Assembly: GCA_014526335.1 (NCBI GenBank)
Contig: JACTAT010000006.1
Span: forward strand, 6,500,034 to 6,564,033
DNA from: Chrysaora quinquecirrha
Taxonomy: Eukaryota > Cnidaria > Scyphozoa > Semaeostomeae > Pelagiidae
Direction: 5' to 3'
DNA: 64,000 nucleotides
Shown: positions 41,001 to 46,120 of the stretch, in pieces
How positions within the stretch are numbered: the stretch's first letter is position 1
Layout of the letters: each line of letters opens with the position of its first letter
The notes under the pieces: model-generated
Told to the model about the DNA's origin: nothing
What the model saw: only the letters and a program-made list of their open reading frames with translations
Databases searched by the model: none
Made by a program: the position numbers and the translations under genes

Positions 41001-41716
41001 CAAGTTTAATATCGACTGCAGCGTCAGGCTGAATGTCGACTTCGTCTATATCCATAGGTACTGGCGTTTCAAGCTCACGGAAAATTTTTGTATGGTGTAG
41101 CCAAATATTTTGAGCTTGATTGTATTCAAAGTCAATATGACTTTGGATCTCGTAGCTCGAGCTAGTTAGCTGCTTAATTCGTTAGATAGTTTGTTAGTTA
41201 GTAAGTTTTAGGTAGATAGTTAATTAGGGAGTTGGTTAGTTTGTTAGTTTGTTAGTTAATTAATTAATTAGTTAGTTAGTTAGTTATTTGCTTTGTTAGT
41301 TAGTCAATTAGTAAATTAGATGGTTACTTAGTTAGTAAGATAGTTAGTTAGTACTTTTATTTTTTGGTTAGTTGGCATTTTGTAATTTTTTTGTTGCTTT
41401 GTTTTGCTCGTGTTGCAGTTTTTTCTATCCGTTGAATTAGCGCTCCGTCGATAAGTGCTTTCTTTGAGGTCCTCATTCAGCACTTTGCAGTATTAATTTA
41501 TCATTAATTAATGTTAATAATGAATGATTAATTTTTCTAGGGAATGGCTCCGTGGTGATGTTCGACCCAACTACAGTTGACGCGGAACATTTGATAGAAC
41601 TGACGGGACCAAATTTGGATGCTGTGTACAAAATAAGTAGCCATGGTCATGAAGTGTACACAGCCTGTAGAGATGCGAAAGTTCGAAGGTATTCACTCGA
41701 AGATATGAAAACTTGA
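885..41716 (+). CDS. PAAF1: PAAF1, proteasomal ATPase-associated factor 1 (WD40 protein), 5' end missing
   Basis: Ten exons join without a frame error: 885-979, 2525-2614, 2971-3069, 3606-3756, 4521-4565, 5074-5226, 5814-5905, 6685-6800, 7550-7632 and 41541-41716, all with GT donors and AG acceptors. They encode about 365 residues ending in TGA. Known members are close to 390 residues, so roughly the first 25 are upstream of the window. WD40 blades are visible: CLDISSGGALGISCGDDG then NIWNSSDG; RTLEGHVSDVTHCRFFPSG then VKIWSAENGSC; CSRDGKTRLWDCSKGQC; and a terminal ELTGPNLDAVYKI followed by ACRDAKVRRYSLEDM. PAAF1 (yeast Rpn14) is known to bind proteasomal ATPase subunits and regulate 19S/26S assembly in cytosol and nucleus. 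The last intron is about 33.9 kb, whereas the others are 1.6 kb or less, and it hosts an antisense tandem gene family. Identification rests on strong recognisable similarity over the whole protein. Confidence 0.93.
980..2524 (+). other. PAAF1 intron containing a retroelement relic
   Basis: The intron lies between the exon ending in residues EVISK and the exon beginning RTLRLTYLELG; both junctions are phase 0. Its middle carries a BEL/Pao integrase relic (see 1525-2270). The remainder, 980-1524 and 2271-2524, is AT-rich and shows nothing I can assign. Confidence 0.7.
1525..2270 (+). pseudogene. BEL/Pao-type integrase C-terminal relic
   Basis: Plus-strand translation gives several integrase-like blocks with stops between them. 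About 1535-1610 has FQRFAA, a stop, then RGLSKLIISGKSKC, where an aspartate-containing active-site segment is expected. About 1646-1725 has FRKKGVKWSFKLERSP followed by GSFQESMVG. A third block near 2000-2035 reads GDVVFLKVEDTGRTVRR, resembling the module after the integrase core in Pao/BEL polyproteins. The FKLERSP motif and block order are the reason for the call. Nonsense codons and altered catalytic positions show it is dead. It is sense-oriented within the PAAF1 intron. Confidence 0.5.
3757..4520 (+). other. PAAF1 intron with two similar TGTACACT-containing segments
   Basis: Segments near 3942-3966 and 4323-4347 share a GTGTACACT(G/A)CGCATCAA core in direct orientation about 380 bp apart. 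They may be edges of an old insertion, but no target duplication or coding relic was found. Confidence 0.3.
5227..5813 (+). other. PAAF1 intron, nothing recognised
   Basis: AT-rich intron between phase-1 exons; no coding or repeat signal seen. Confidence 0.6.
5906..6684 (+). other. PAAF1 intron, nothing recognised
   Basis: Intron between the exon ending LSRTK and the exon beginning LFEYQCQSAVNCC. Short open frames on both strands have no family resemblance. Confidence 0.6.
6801..7549 (+). other. PAAF1 intron with a decayed copy of a dispersed repeat
   Basis: A phase-2 intron. Its centre (7030-7240) is a diverged copy of the repeat seen again at 8410-8660; the flanks show nothing recognisable. 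Confidence 0.6.
7030..7240 (+). repeat. Decayed dispersed repeat, same family as 8410-8660
   Basis: This matches 8410-8660 in order: a shared AAAGAGTTCGTTTT segment, CACTTGGACTCT, then GGTCTGTTTCTTA and GGAGTGTCAGA. It lacks the clean TATA-like segment, and the hammerhead-like core is degraded (CTCATAGGAG instead of CTGAGGA). Confidence 0.55.
7810..8399. mobile_element. 590-bp mariner-type MITE with TA target duplication
   Basis: The left end starts TACAGGGTGGCCCAAAA and continues into GGGACCCCCT. The right end is its inverted counterpart, AGGGGGTCCC then TGTGCCACTCTGTA. TA dinucleotides flank both ends (7808-7809 and 8400-8401). TA duplication and TACAG termini are typical of Tc1/mariner-type non-autonomous elements. 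The interior has no transposase-like frame; its longest open frame is 64 codons and unrecognised. Confidence 0.8.
8410..8660 (+). repeat. Dispersed repeat, possible Penelope-type pLTR
   Basis: Contains CTGATTGGTGTTTAAAAC, a TATA-like GGGTATAAATT near 8567-8577, then GGTCTGTTTCTTACG and a hammerhead-like core. Close relatives lie at 7030-7240 and 59755-59920. The last directly follows a Penelope-like RT fragment on the same strand, which suggests this repeat is the pseudo-LTR of such an element. That link is inference from adjacency. Confidence 0.5.
8613..8654 (+). ncRNA. Candidate minimal hammerhead ribozyme
   Basis: The hammerhead core residues appear in order. Stem I 5' strand CATACT (8613-8618) is followed by CTGAGGA (8619-8625), a short stem-loop GT-GTCAG-AC (8626-8634), GAA (8635-8637), and a short stem III AAAA-GC-TTTT (8638-8647). 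Then come the cleavage-site A (8648) and the stem I 3' strand AGTATG (8649-8654), which pairs perfectly with CATACT. Hammerheads with very short stem III are known from Penelope-like elements. Stem II has only two pairs, so self-cleavage is uncertain. Confidence 0.55.
8661..9480. other. Intronic stretch, nothing assignable
   Basis: Overlapping open frames exist on both strands at 8980-9321, but neither resembles a known family. No terminal repeats were identified. Confidence 0.4.
9481..9584 (+). repeat. Degenerate GTTA repeat tract, left part
   Basis: Repeated TTAG/GTTA words with variation. It continues at 9861 after a SINE insertion. A similar tract abuts the far end of the array at 41158. 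Confidence 0.8.
9585..9860 (+). mobile_element. tRNA-type SINE inserted in the GTTA tract
   Basis: The head starts GTCTCTGTAGCGCAGTGG, whose TAGCGCAGTGG fits the RNA polymerase III A box. A tRNA-like anticodon-arm region and a degenerate B-box-like GTGGGTTACGG follow. The body contains a CTACCCAAGTGTATAATTGG segment reminiscent of the central domain of some invertebrate SINEs, and it ends in a short A run. GTTA repeats flank both sides. The B box is poor, so this copy is probably inactive. Confidence 0.6.
9861..10018 (+). repeat. Degenerate GTTA repeat tract, right part
   Basis: GTTAGTTAGTTAG-type repeats run directly into the truncated first unit of the array. Confidence 0.8.
10019..10869 (-). 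pseudogene. Array unit 0: truncated family member
   Basis: Only the 5' part of the final exon remains (start 10150, broken at 10019), and it carries a small deletion near the internal ATG and a 1-nt change in a homopolymer. The 98-nt exon (10772-10869) is present and retains SESSDSGWFPG-type coding. Its donor is GC (GCAAGT) rather than the GTAAGT of all other units. The 285-nt acidic exon is missing: sequence jumps from the TCA microsatellite straight to the promoter-proximal segment. Confidence 0.7.
10900..11062 (+). repeat. (TCA)n microsatellite
   Basis: A long near-pure TCA tract. In full units a shorter interrupted TCA/TTATCA tract sits in the intron between the 285-nt and 98-nt exons. 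Here it abuts a deletion that removed the 285-nt exon. Poly-His, poly-Asp and poly-Ile frames across it are simple-repeat artefacts. Confidence 0.95.
11539..11626. promoter_or_regulatory. CRE-like block, unit 0
   Basis: TTACGTCA at 11539-11546, TGACGTCA at 11580-11587 and TGACGTCA at 11619-11626. The palindrome TGACGTCA is the CREB/ATF site; clustering and conservation between units suggest promoter function. A TATAAAG lies at about 11511 on the plus strand. Confidence 0.5.
11677..11931 (+). CDS. Candidate small secreted or membrane protein ORF, unit 0
   Basis: An 84-codon plus-strand ORF begins in the context CGCCATGT, about 50 bp from the CRE block and divergent from the main family. The N-terminus looks like a signal peptide or membrane segment (LITLSVYLFLTLLYSVL), followed by a Thr/Ser-rich tail. 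The unit 2 copy is identical in protein. Unit 6 differs by in-frame indels of two and one codons. The unit 4 copy shifts frame near its end and the unit 5 copy is broken. It may be a real short gene or a chance ORF; I do not recognise it. Confidence 0.25.
   Translation: MSLASSIPLHQLITLSVYLFLTLLYSVLSWHTDTTVNSTTDQTVGTASPMSISNLPSLDSVHNSSVHTPTRSPIRLSLCGTILR
12550..12633 (+). repeat. Degenerate TTAGGG-like tract, unit 0/1 spacer
   Basis: Clustered TTAGGG, AGGGTAAGGG and GAGGGTTAGGGTTAG words, like a decayed interstitial telomere-type repeat. Confidence 0.7.
12931..15060 (-). CDS. Array unit 1: acidic/basic protein, three exons seen
   Basis: Minus-strand exons are 15060-14776 (285 nt), 14565-14468 (98 nt) and 13949-12931. 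Acceptors are CTTACAG, CTTTTAG and CTCTTAG; donors are GTAATG and GTAAGT. Reading frame is continuous. Exon 1 product is acidic (ESDDSDSSKEILNDI, EDLSDSEPECESD). Exon 2 carries SGWFPDLTDDSDDDLHIS. Exon 3 contains PMDIDEVVIQPDAAVDIK and ends Lys/Arg-rich (GNRKRKSPAC, PNKKRQEYK), NLS-like. In this copy one missing T in a homopolymer fuses the last exon to a downstream open frame, giving 466 residues instead of about 416. 5' exons are not resolved. No known family recognised; a nuclear acidic/basic protein is a guess from composition. Confidence 0.7.
16083..16169. promoter_or_regulatory. CRE-like block upstream of unit 1
   Basis: TTACGTCA at 16083 and TGACGTCA at 16162-16169; the middle site is mutated to TGGCGTCA. 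About 1 kb upstream of the unit 1 acidic exon on the minus strand. This unit lacks the spacer with the plus-strand ORF. Confidence 0.5.
17935..18480 (+). repeat. 160-bp tandem repeats in the left foldback arm
   Basis: The segment GCCCCCTTGTGCTATTTTTA recurs at 18001, 18161 (one change) and 18321, a 160-bp period. The mirrored set lies in the right arm at about 19266-19811. Confidence 0.85.
18650..18816 (+). pseudogene. Non-LTR reverse transcriptase fragment in foldback arm and loop
   Basis: The frame reads GVRQGCVESPDYYNIYSEHI, then after a frameshift NGVNVDGDDIMNIKYADDTD. These match the RT motif preceding the active site and the YADD active site of LINE reverse transcriptases. The first part lies in the left arm and so is mirrored in the right arm; the YADD part lies only in the loop. 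It is too short to be functional. Confidence 0.7.
22387..22474. promoter_or_regulatory. CRE-like block upstream of unit 2
   Basis: TTACGTCA at 22387 and TGACGTCA at 22467-22474; the middle site is TGATGTCA. Confidence 0.45.
22525..22779 (+). CDS. Candidate small secreted or membrane protein ORF, unit 2
   Basis: Encodes the same 84 residues as the ORF at 11677-11931, with a few silent differences, as part of a near-identical duplicated block offset by about 10.85 kb. Same caution applies. Confidence 0.25.
   Translation: MSLASSIPLHQLITLSVYLFLTLLYSVLSWHTDTTVNSTTDQTVGTASPMSISNLPSLDSVHNSSVHTPTRSPIRLSLCGTILR
23397..23490 (+). repeat. Degenerate TTAGGG-like tract, unit 2/3 spacer
   Basis: Nearly identical to the tract at 12550-12633 apart from one extra G. 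Confidence 0.7.
23932..25914 (-). CDS. Array unit 3: intact acidic/basic family member
   Basis: Exons 25914-25630 (285 nt), 25416-25319 (98 nt) and 24800-23932 (869 nt including stop) join in frame to about 416 residues, 5' exon(s) unknown. The acidic exon ends NNETEKR. The final exon includes GCTSDKLKASVKP and ends VPKTGSKRRREE, a basic NLS-like tail. The intron between the first two exons holds an interrupted TTATCA/TCA tract. The final exon and downstream region are almost identical to unit 1, while the 98-nt exon and upstream intron are almost identical to unit 4, so gene conversion or unequal exchange is likely. Confidence 0.75.
26937..27023. promoter_or_regulatory. CRE-like block upstream of unit 3
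   Basis: TTACGTCA at 26937 and TGACGTCA at 27016-27023; the middle site is degraded (TGGCGTCT). No plus-strand ORF spacer follows. Confidence 0.45.
27586..29564 (-). CDS. Array unit 4: intact acidic/basic family member
   Basis: Exons 29564-29280 (285 nt), 29066-28969 (98 nt) and 28454-27586 (869 nt) with conserved phases and splice sites; about 416 residues. Residue differences from unit 3 are scattered (for example EKPVPMDIDDSVIQPDA and GNKKRKSPAC) with no length change. The basic tail ends TGSKSRREE. No domain recognised. Confidence 0.75.
30579..30626. promoter_or_regulatory. CRE-like block upstream of unit 4
   Basis: One full TGACGTCA at 30619-30626. The first site is TTACGTTA and the third is lost by a small deletion. 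Confidence 0.35.
30711..30974 (+). pseudogene. Unit 4 copy of the small plus-strand ORF
   Basis: The start and hydrophobic segment are kept (SVYLFLTLLHSVL), but a 10-nt deletion near 30916 changes the C-terminal frame relative to units 0, 2 and 6. This weakens the case that the ORF is a functional gene. Confidence 0.25.
31460..31543 (+). repeat. Degenerate TTAGGG-like tract, unit 4/5 spacer
   Basis: GGGTTAGG, GAGGGTTAGGGTTAG and related words in the same position relative to the downstream gene as in other long units. Confidence 0.65.
31991..33982 (-). CDS. Array unit 5: intact acidic/basic family member
   Basis: Exons 33982-33698 (285 nt), 33475-33378 (98 nt) and 32859-31991 (869 nt) join in frame. 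Distinct residues include MKEVGSFHLEF near the internal methionine, IQRDTAVDIK and GSRKRKSPAC. The acidic exon ends EENPESNETEKR. Exon lengths equal those of units 3, 4 and 6. The intron between the first two exons holds a TTATCA/TCA tract. Unknown family, as for the other units. Confidence 0.75.
34754..34841. promoter_or_regulatory. CRE-like block upstream of unit 5
   Basis: TTACGTCA at 34754, TGACGTCA at 34795-34802 and TGACGTCA at 34834-34841: three intact CRE-like sites. A local deletion between the acidic exon and this block makes the unit shorter. Confidence 0.55.
35638..35725 (+). repeat. Degenerate TTAGGG-like tract, unit 5/6 spacer
   Basis: Same location and wording as in the other long units, with additional point changes. 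The plus-strand ORF in this spacer (about 34892) is broken by a 2-nt indel. Confidence 0.65.
36175..38197 (-). CDS. Array unit 6: intact acidic/basic family member
   Basis: Exons 38197-37913 (285 nt), 37654-37557 (98 nt) and 37043-36175 (869 nt) join in frame to about 416 residues. Variant residues include METYVTEERIES and GNRKRKSPAC followed by TVQSEEKSNLP; the tail is TGSKRRREE. The intronic TTATCA/TCA tract is the longest among the full units, which shows intron length drifts while exon lengths do not. Confidence 0.75.
39199..39286. promoter_or_regulatory. CRE-like block upstream of unit 6
   Basis: TTACGTCA at 39199-39206 and 39240-39247, TGACGTCA at 39279-39286. Confidence 0.5.
39337..39588 (+). 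CDS. Candidate small secreted or membrane protein ORF, unit 6
   Basis: An 83-residue ORF aligns with 11677-11931 with a two-codon deletion (HTTVN for HTDTTVN) and a one-codon insertion (SILSN for SISN), both in frame. The hydrophobic N-terminus is kept. The ORF opens in the context CGCCATGT just beyond the CRE block. Unrecognised. Confidence 0.25.
   Translation: MSLASTIPLQQLITLSVYLFFTLLYSVLSWHTTVNSTTDQTVGTASPMSILSNLPSLDSVQHSSVPTPTWSRIRLSPCGTTLL
40098..40185 (+). repeat. Degenerate TTAGGG-like tract, unit 6/7 spacer
   Basis: GTTAGGGTTAGGG and GAGGGTTAGGGTTAG words, as in the other long spacers. Confidence 0.65.
40635..41157 (-). pseudogene. Array unit 7: 3' fragment of a family member
   Basis: Only the C-terminal part of the final exon remains. 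Homology stops at 41157, where intact copies continue from GATCTCGTAGCT into AATATCC; here it runs into GTTA repeats. A frameshift near 40968 separates the upstream homologous part from the open frame that ends TGSKRRREE. Confidence 0.8.
41158..41360 (+). repeat. Degenerate GTTA repeat tract at the right edge of the array
   Basis: TTAGTTAG-type words with TTAATTAATTAA variants lie between the truncated last unit and the final PAAF1 exon, mirroring the tract at 9481-10018. Confidence 0.8.
41541..41716 (+). CDS. PAAF1: Terminal coding exon of PAAF1
   Basis: The exon opens with GG completing the glycine codon from 7632 and reads NGSVVMFDPTT, ELTGPNLDAVYKI and ACRDAKVRRYSLEDMKT before TGA. Its similarity to the end of known PAAF1 proteins proves that the 34-kb interval is an intron. 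A further GTATGT donor at about 41734 may start a short 3'-UTR intron. Confidence 0.9.
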
Positions 41717-41886
41717 TAGCAGAAGTCTGCAGGTATGTTTCTAGTTAATGTAGCAACAGATACCTGAACACCACTGTATATTTTAAATTGAAGCTTTCCT
41801 TTCAGATTTGTAACGTAAAGCATGACTGTTTAACTTTAAAGGGAATCAATAAGGTTACAGCTGGCATGGGCCAGTTGCTCTCAGTA

Positions 41887-41892
41887 AATAAA
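41887..41892 (+). terminator. PAAF1 polyadenylation signal candidate
   Basis: AATAAA about 170 bp after the PAAF1 stop codon, the first such hexamer seen downstream. Confidence 0.5.
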
Positions 41893-42403
41893 CTGATTCT
41901 ATTATGCAGTGCAGAGAGAATCATTACCGTGACTAACTTGCTTTCATATGAAGTGATTGAATAGACTATTTTCAAAATGCACTGCCTTAGCATTGTCGAT
42001 TCCCGATAATAGAATTCTTTGAAAAATAACTTCAAAAATATATTTCAAGACAAAGGAATGTTAGAAGTAGCTTTTGGTTCCGTAGCATTGGTTGTCTGTG
42101 AAAGTTCCGTCCCCTTTTGTACAACAAATATTGGTTATATTACTGACCGATACGATTAAGACTCTTGTTTTTTTGTATACTGTTGCCACGTTGTCTTGTC
42201 GGCGAGCGATTCGCACACAAAGCATATGGCCACAGGCTTATCGTCGGTCCTGTTCGTACCAATTCTAACATTATCTCCTAAATTTAATACCGCCATTTCA
42301 GTTGTCTGCACAAGTAATTTTACCCTCTCTAGGATGATTAGCTATCAGTTTTAGAGCTTGCATAAAACTAAATGATGCAAGATCGAAGTCCTGCTTAGTC
42401 GTA
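41893..42403. other. Intergenic stretch, nothing recognised
   Basis: No coding signal or repeat structure identified. Confidence 0.5.
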
Positions 42404-42892
42404 TCAGTCTCGCATCTTTTCTACCATTTTTTCTGATTTTCCTTGTCTAGCTATTCCAACTGTTTGATCCATTAACTTTGCCTTCTGTATTGTTTCTCGG
42501 CTGTTAGAGCAACCTTGCTTTCGAAAGGTTTCTCCTCGATAAGGTCTATGGAGGATTTTCCATACAAATGCTTCGCTGGACTTAAAAGAGCTTCTACCAG
42601 TGTTAGATCTCTGTCGTGGTGATGTGAACTGGAAAAAGTCTCTCATATTTCGTGTACAATCCTTTCTTTGAAACAGGCTTCTTATCTCTTTGATCGTATT
42701 GTTATTATATGCTTGGTATGAAATGCAGGCAAGTCTCCTTATACATTTTGAGGTATCTTTCAAGGTCTCATTCTTTACTATGTTTGGAACTTTGTTTATC
42801 ATCCTTGCAGCTCTTACATGGCATGAGTCTAAGTCGTTCATTTTAGAAGAGCTGTTTCTGTCCCCTAACAAAAATTCGGTAAATACCTGCAA
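42404..42892 (-). pseudogene. LINE reverse-transcriptase C-terminal fragment
   Basis: A 162-codon open frame contains HVRAARMINKVPN, RLACISYQAYNNN, SLFQRKDCTRN and TGRSSFKSSEAFVWK. This series matches the region after the RT domain in CR1/L2/jockey-like non-LTR elements, where an LQ-AAR motif and a G-RSF-Y-A--WN-LP motif are typical. No RT catalytic core is present, so it is a truncated remnant. Confidence 0.65.
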
Positions 42893-43528
42893 GCAAGATG
42901 GCTTTAAAATAAATATTTGAGAGAAAATTCTTTGGGTAGATCTCTCATCAAATTAAATTTCTTTATCTACAACTAATGTCTGTCATTTCTAATGCGTTTT
43001 CCATGAGAGTTGCCTATACTTTGGGGTTAGGTAGGAAAATCAGACCTTCTTTTCTGAATTGATACAATGAACTTCAATCCAAAAGTTCTTAATCCCATAT
43101 GATTACTTTCTGTAAATACCTTCGTCAATTGTTCCCTGCATTTTCTCCATTATTCTTCATTCTCTGCAAACTAGGTTAAACTTGAGAAGCTGCAACGTGC
43201 TAACATAAGAGCTCCCTCATCCACTGTCTATTAAAATACTGCACCCACTGATTTCTGTAACCACCGTCAGATGTAATGTGTTTATATCGCGAGGTGTTTC
43301 GCTTGCAAGAGTTTTTCTATCTTCAACTACAACAACCTTCGTACAGTCACTGCTTTTATGGTTGTAAATCATAAAATCCACTTCTTTTTTCAACTTGAGG
43401 CAATTTTCGCTCCCTGGATGTAGAAAGCTTTTCGTCTTTCCGCAAGCCTTTCTGCAAATGAACTGAAAGCATCCTTTTGGTTTGCCGGTGTTGCACTATT
43501 CTCTGTCTTTCGATTTCTCTTTACCTAT
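42893..43528. other. Unassigned stretch before the tandem duplication
   Basis: The minus strand shows coding-like but stop-interrupted translation (for example SATPANQKDAFSSFAERLAER near 43460), suggesting an old decayed gene or element. Family not recognised. Confidence 0.3.
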
Positions 43529-44705
43529 TTTATCAAGTTCTATACTAGCTCCTGTGGCTTCTGTATTTACCAGATGTCATCATTTTGAGTCAAAACTTCT
43601 TGAGACCTCAAAACTTCTCTAGTATGGTGTACACCAAATAGAATTAAATTTTGTTCCTGGTAATCAATATTTTCAAAACTCCTGATGATGTGAGTCAATG
43701 CATTTCATCTAGAGTCTTTTGATTCAAGTGTCATAGTGTCATGACCTTCACATCCCATCTGTAACTCTATTCCAATATACGATTTGCCTTCTAATATCCT
43801 TTTTTCATTGTGGTAGAGTCCATAAAACATCTTCTACCGGTTTTCCCTTCACAAATTCCAGAAGACTTTTGAACATGCTTAGGAGATAGTTGAGCTAGTT
43901 GAGATACTTCGAACGTAAACTGATTCCCAAAACGTAGCCAGTTCTTGAAAACACTTCTAAATGGAGTTATTGTTCACCGTTATAGTTTGAGTTTTTGTTA
44001 AGCATTTCCATGTTAATTTTTTCATTTGAGGCAATCCTCCTATCGTCAGGTCATTCAGTTGTACAGTCAATCGAATTTGTGTCTTCTGACCGTTTCTTCC
44101 TCCATTTTCAAGCAAGTTTTTGCCCCAGCAACATTACAGCGTGCGTCATGGCTCAATTTTCTTCTGCGAATTGCTGAGCGATTGTGTAATTTCCTCTGAT
44201 GACGTCTAAAATTATGGTTTCAAAGTTTTGTACCATTCAAAATAAAGACCTCTATCTTAATATGTTCATGTTCTCACTTTTATTGTCCTTCTTCGAATTT
44301 CAATTCGATTTCTGAATCATCAGTGTTCAGTGTTCATATGTTTTACTTTGTAATGATGCATTTTAACCAAGAAAACATGCCTAAACTATGAATCAAATGA
44401 TGAATAAATACGAAGTGTTATATGCAGAGGTAAGGCACTTGGAATTTCCTCTCGTCGTACCAGAGCGTGTTAAGTGACAGAAGGCTTAATAATCTTGTTG
44501 ACCTTTTTGAATTTTTCGAAAAGAACAACGAAGCAATGGTCATAACCTCTATTTGGTGCATTTCGAACTGCAATTGAGCCTGGCCTCTGCGTCAAAGATG
44601 ATTGGCTGTAGATCTTCATGGGGAGCGAGGCTCAAAAGCTTGACGATCTCAAAACGAGATAGTGCGGCGGCAATGAAGTTTTCAAGGCCTGCGATATGTA
44701 TAAAA

Positions 44706-45494
44706 TTAACAGTAATGTTGTGCGGTAGTGAAAACTAACTTATGCAGTAGGAGTGGGTCATAATATGCGGGCATCTCTGTACAAGAATCCAATATATTCA
44801 CCACGTCAATATTATCGTAATCAAGTACAAGTTTTTCTCGAATATTTCCTATCATATGAAGCACGTTATATTTATTGGTATTAATTCTTTCCTTTTCTTT
44901 CTTTCTTTCCATAGACAGATCGATATCCCAATTAGGCCATTCCTCTGCAATCCTTTATTGCTGGTCCTTCGAGTTGGCCTTGATTTCTTGTTGCTGTACT
45001 GACAACGCGGCGACAGCTGCAAAGAGGGAACGAACTGTTGCTGCGAGATTTTTAGGAATATCGATACTCATCTTTTTTAGTGACTCTCGGGCTTTCTTGA
45101 ACTGTGCCTCCTTTTCCTTGAGTAATTTTTCCATGGCTTCACACTCTTCCTTCACCTGCTCAACTAAAGCTTTTCCTTTCTCCAATTCTACTATTTTTCT
45201 CTCCATATCTTCATAACCATTTCCTTCGTTCTCTGTTTCTTCCAGGTAGGATTCCTCCAATTGTGGTGGGTCTCCAACTATCGACTTCATCAATGTTTCC
45301 GAAAACTACATGTTAGCTCTCTCATCCTGGCCCAAACTTTTCTCGATTGCCGTCCTTATCAGGCTTATAACAGCAATTTTCGACAACTCTTCTTGCAGAT
45401 CCACAATCCCCAATTTCACTGCAACCTCTTTCAGATCGTTCAGTTCTAATTCGAGCAATTTGGACTCCACACTAAGCTGCAAATCCTCTGCCAT
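44706..45494 (-). pseudogene. SAP-like/coiled-coil ORF with in-frame stops, copy A
   Basis: One frame runs from ATG at 45494 through two in-frame stops (near 45306 and 44955) to 44706. The N-terminal block LELNDLKEVAVKLGIV resembles the SAP-like helix pair at the start of some retroelement gag proteins. A Glu/Lys-rich coiled-coil (about residues 80-130) and an Ala/Ser/Gln segment follow. Both copies share the stops, so they predate the duplication. A possible further exon lies at about 44690-44545 after a CGCAG acceptor (FIAAALSRFEIVKLLSLAP). It could be a gag relic or a domesticated gene; I cannot decide. Confidence 0.4.
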
Positions 45495-45814
45495 GACGAG
45501 ACGTAAAATCCAAAACGACTTAGGCCATCAGCATGCAGAACACGAATTCAAGCAGGCAGTTAAAAATCCACAAACAAACTACCCTCTGTTACCAAATGTT
45601 GAAATCATCGACATTGTGGCTTGAGGAAGCAAGAAAATTTTGATTTGCAGCGAACGAACTGTTTATCTTGATAAATTTCTTGTTACAAAAGCTATTGCCT
45701 ACTCGACATGCTAAGAATAAAAAAAATCCCAACGGTCTCACAAAAAAACGTGCTCTAACGCTACGTATACATGTCACGTGATCTTTTAGTTCTACTGCGT
45801 ATAATTATAATAAA

Positions 45815-46118
45815 TTAATAAAATCTCCAGTCCTTCACAATCCCAGCTGCACTTTGTTTTGTGTCGAAATCGAATGTTATAGAACCAAACAGACGCATGA
45901 AATCTCTTCCTAGTAAAATGTTCGTATATGTCATCGAGTCAAGAACTTGGAAAACATGGGTTCGGGGCTGCATGTCTGAAATTTGCATTTCGAGTTTTAC
46001 AGTGCCCAATATTTTCATTTGTTCACCCGAGGCATTCACTAGCGTTTTGACTTTAAATCGTATGTTCACTTTTAATCGCACTGTAAAAACCGTTCCTGAT
46101 AAAAAGTTTTCATTGGTT
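45815..46118 (-). pseudogene. Retroviral-type aspartic protease remnant, copy A
   Basis: The frame reads KTLVNASGEQMKILGTVKL, then TNILLGRDFMRLFGSITFD, the second half of a retropepsin-like fold with the ILLGRDF motif of LTR-retrotransposon proteases. At the expected catalytic D-[ST]-G the sequence is LSGT, so the active aspartate is absent. An in-frame TGA precedes it at about 46121. The same remnant recurs at 53655-53958. Confidence 0.6.
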
Positions 46119-46120
46119 TT

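Larger units (their letters stand above)
10019..41157 (-). repeat. 31-kb tandem array of a minus-strand gene family
   Basis: Homologous units repeat head to tail. Final-exon stop positions fall near 12931/13080, 16759, 23932, 27586, 31991, 36175 and 40635. Spacing is about 3.65-4.5 kb, except for 7.2 kb where a 2.6-kb transposon is inserted. Some units carry an extra segment of about 0.75-0.9 kb with a plus-strand ORF and TTAGGG-like repeats; others lack it. The array breaks inside the final coding exon at both ends, and both breaks abut GTTA repeats. Confidence 0.9.
7633..41540 (+). other. 34-kb terminal intron of PAAF1 hosting a nested antisense array
   Basis: The donor is GTATAC after AAA-G at 7632 and the acceptor is TTTTTCTAG before 41541. 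The join restores GGG-AAT-GGC-TCC in the blade that ends the protein. Almost all of the intron is repeats plus the tandem minus-strand gene family. Confidence 0.88.

Noticed and set aside
44875..45216. Plus-strand 113-codon ORF
   Set aside because: Shadow of the minus-strand coiled-coil frame; its composition is the reverse complement of Glu/Lys codons.
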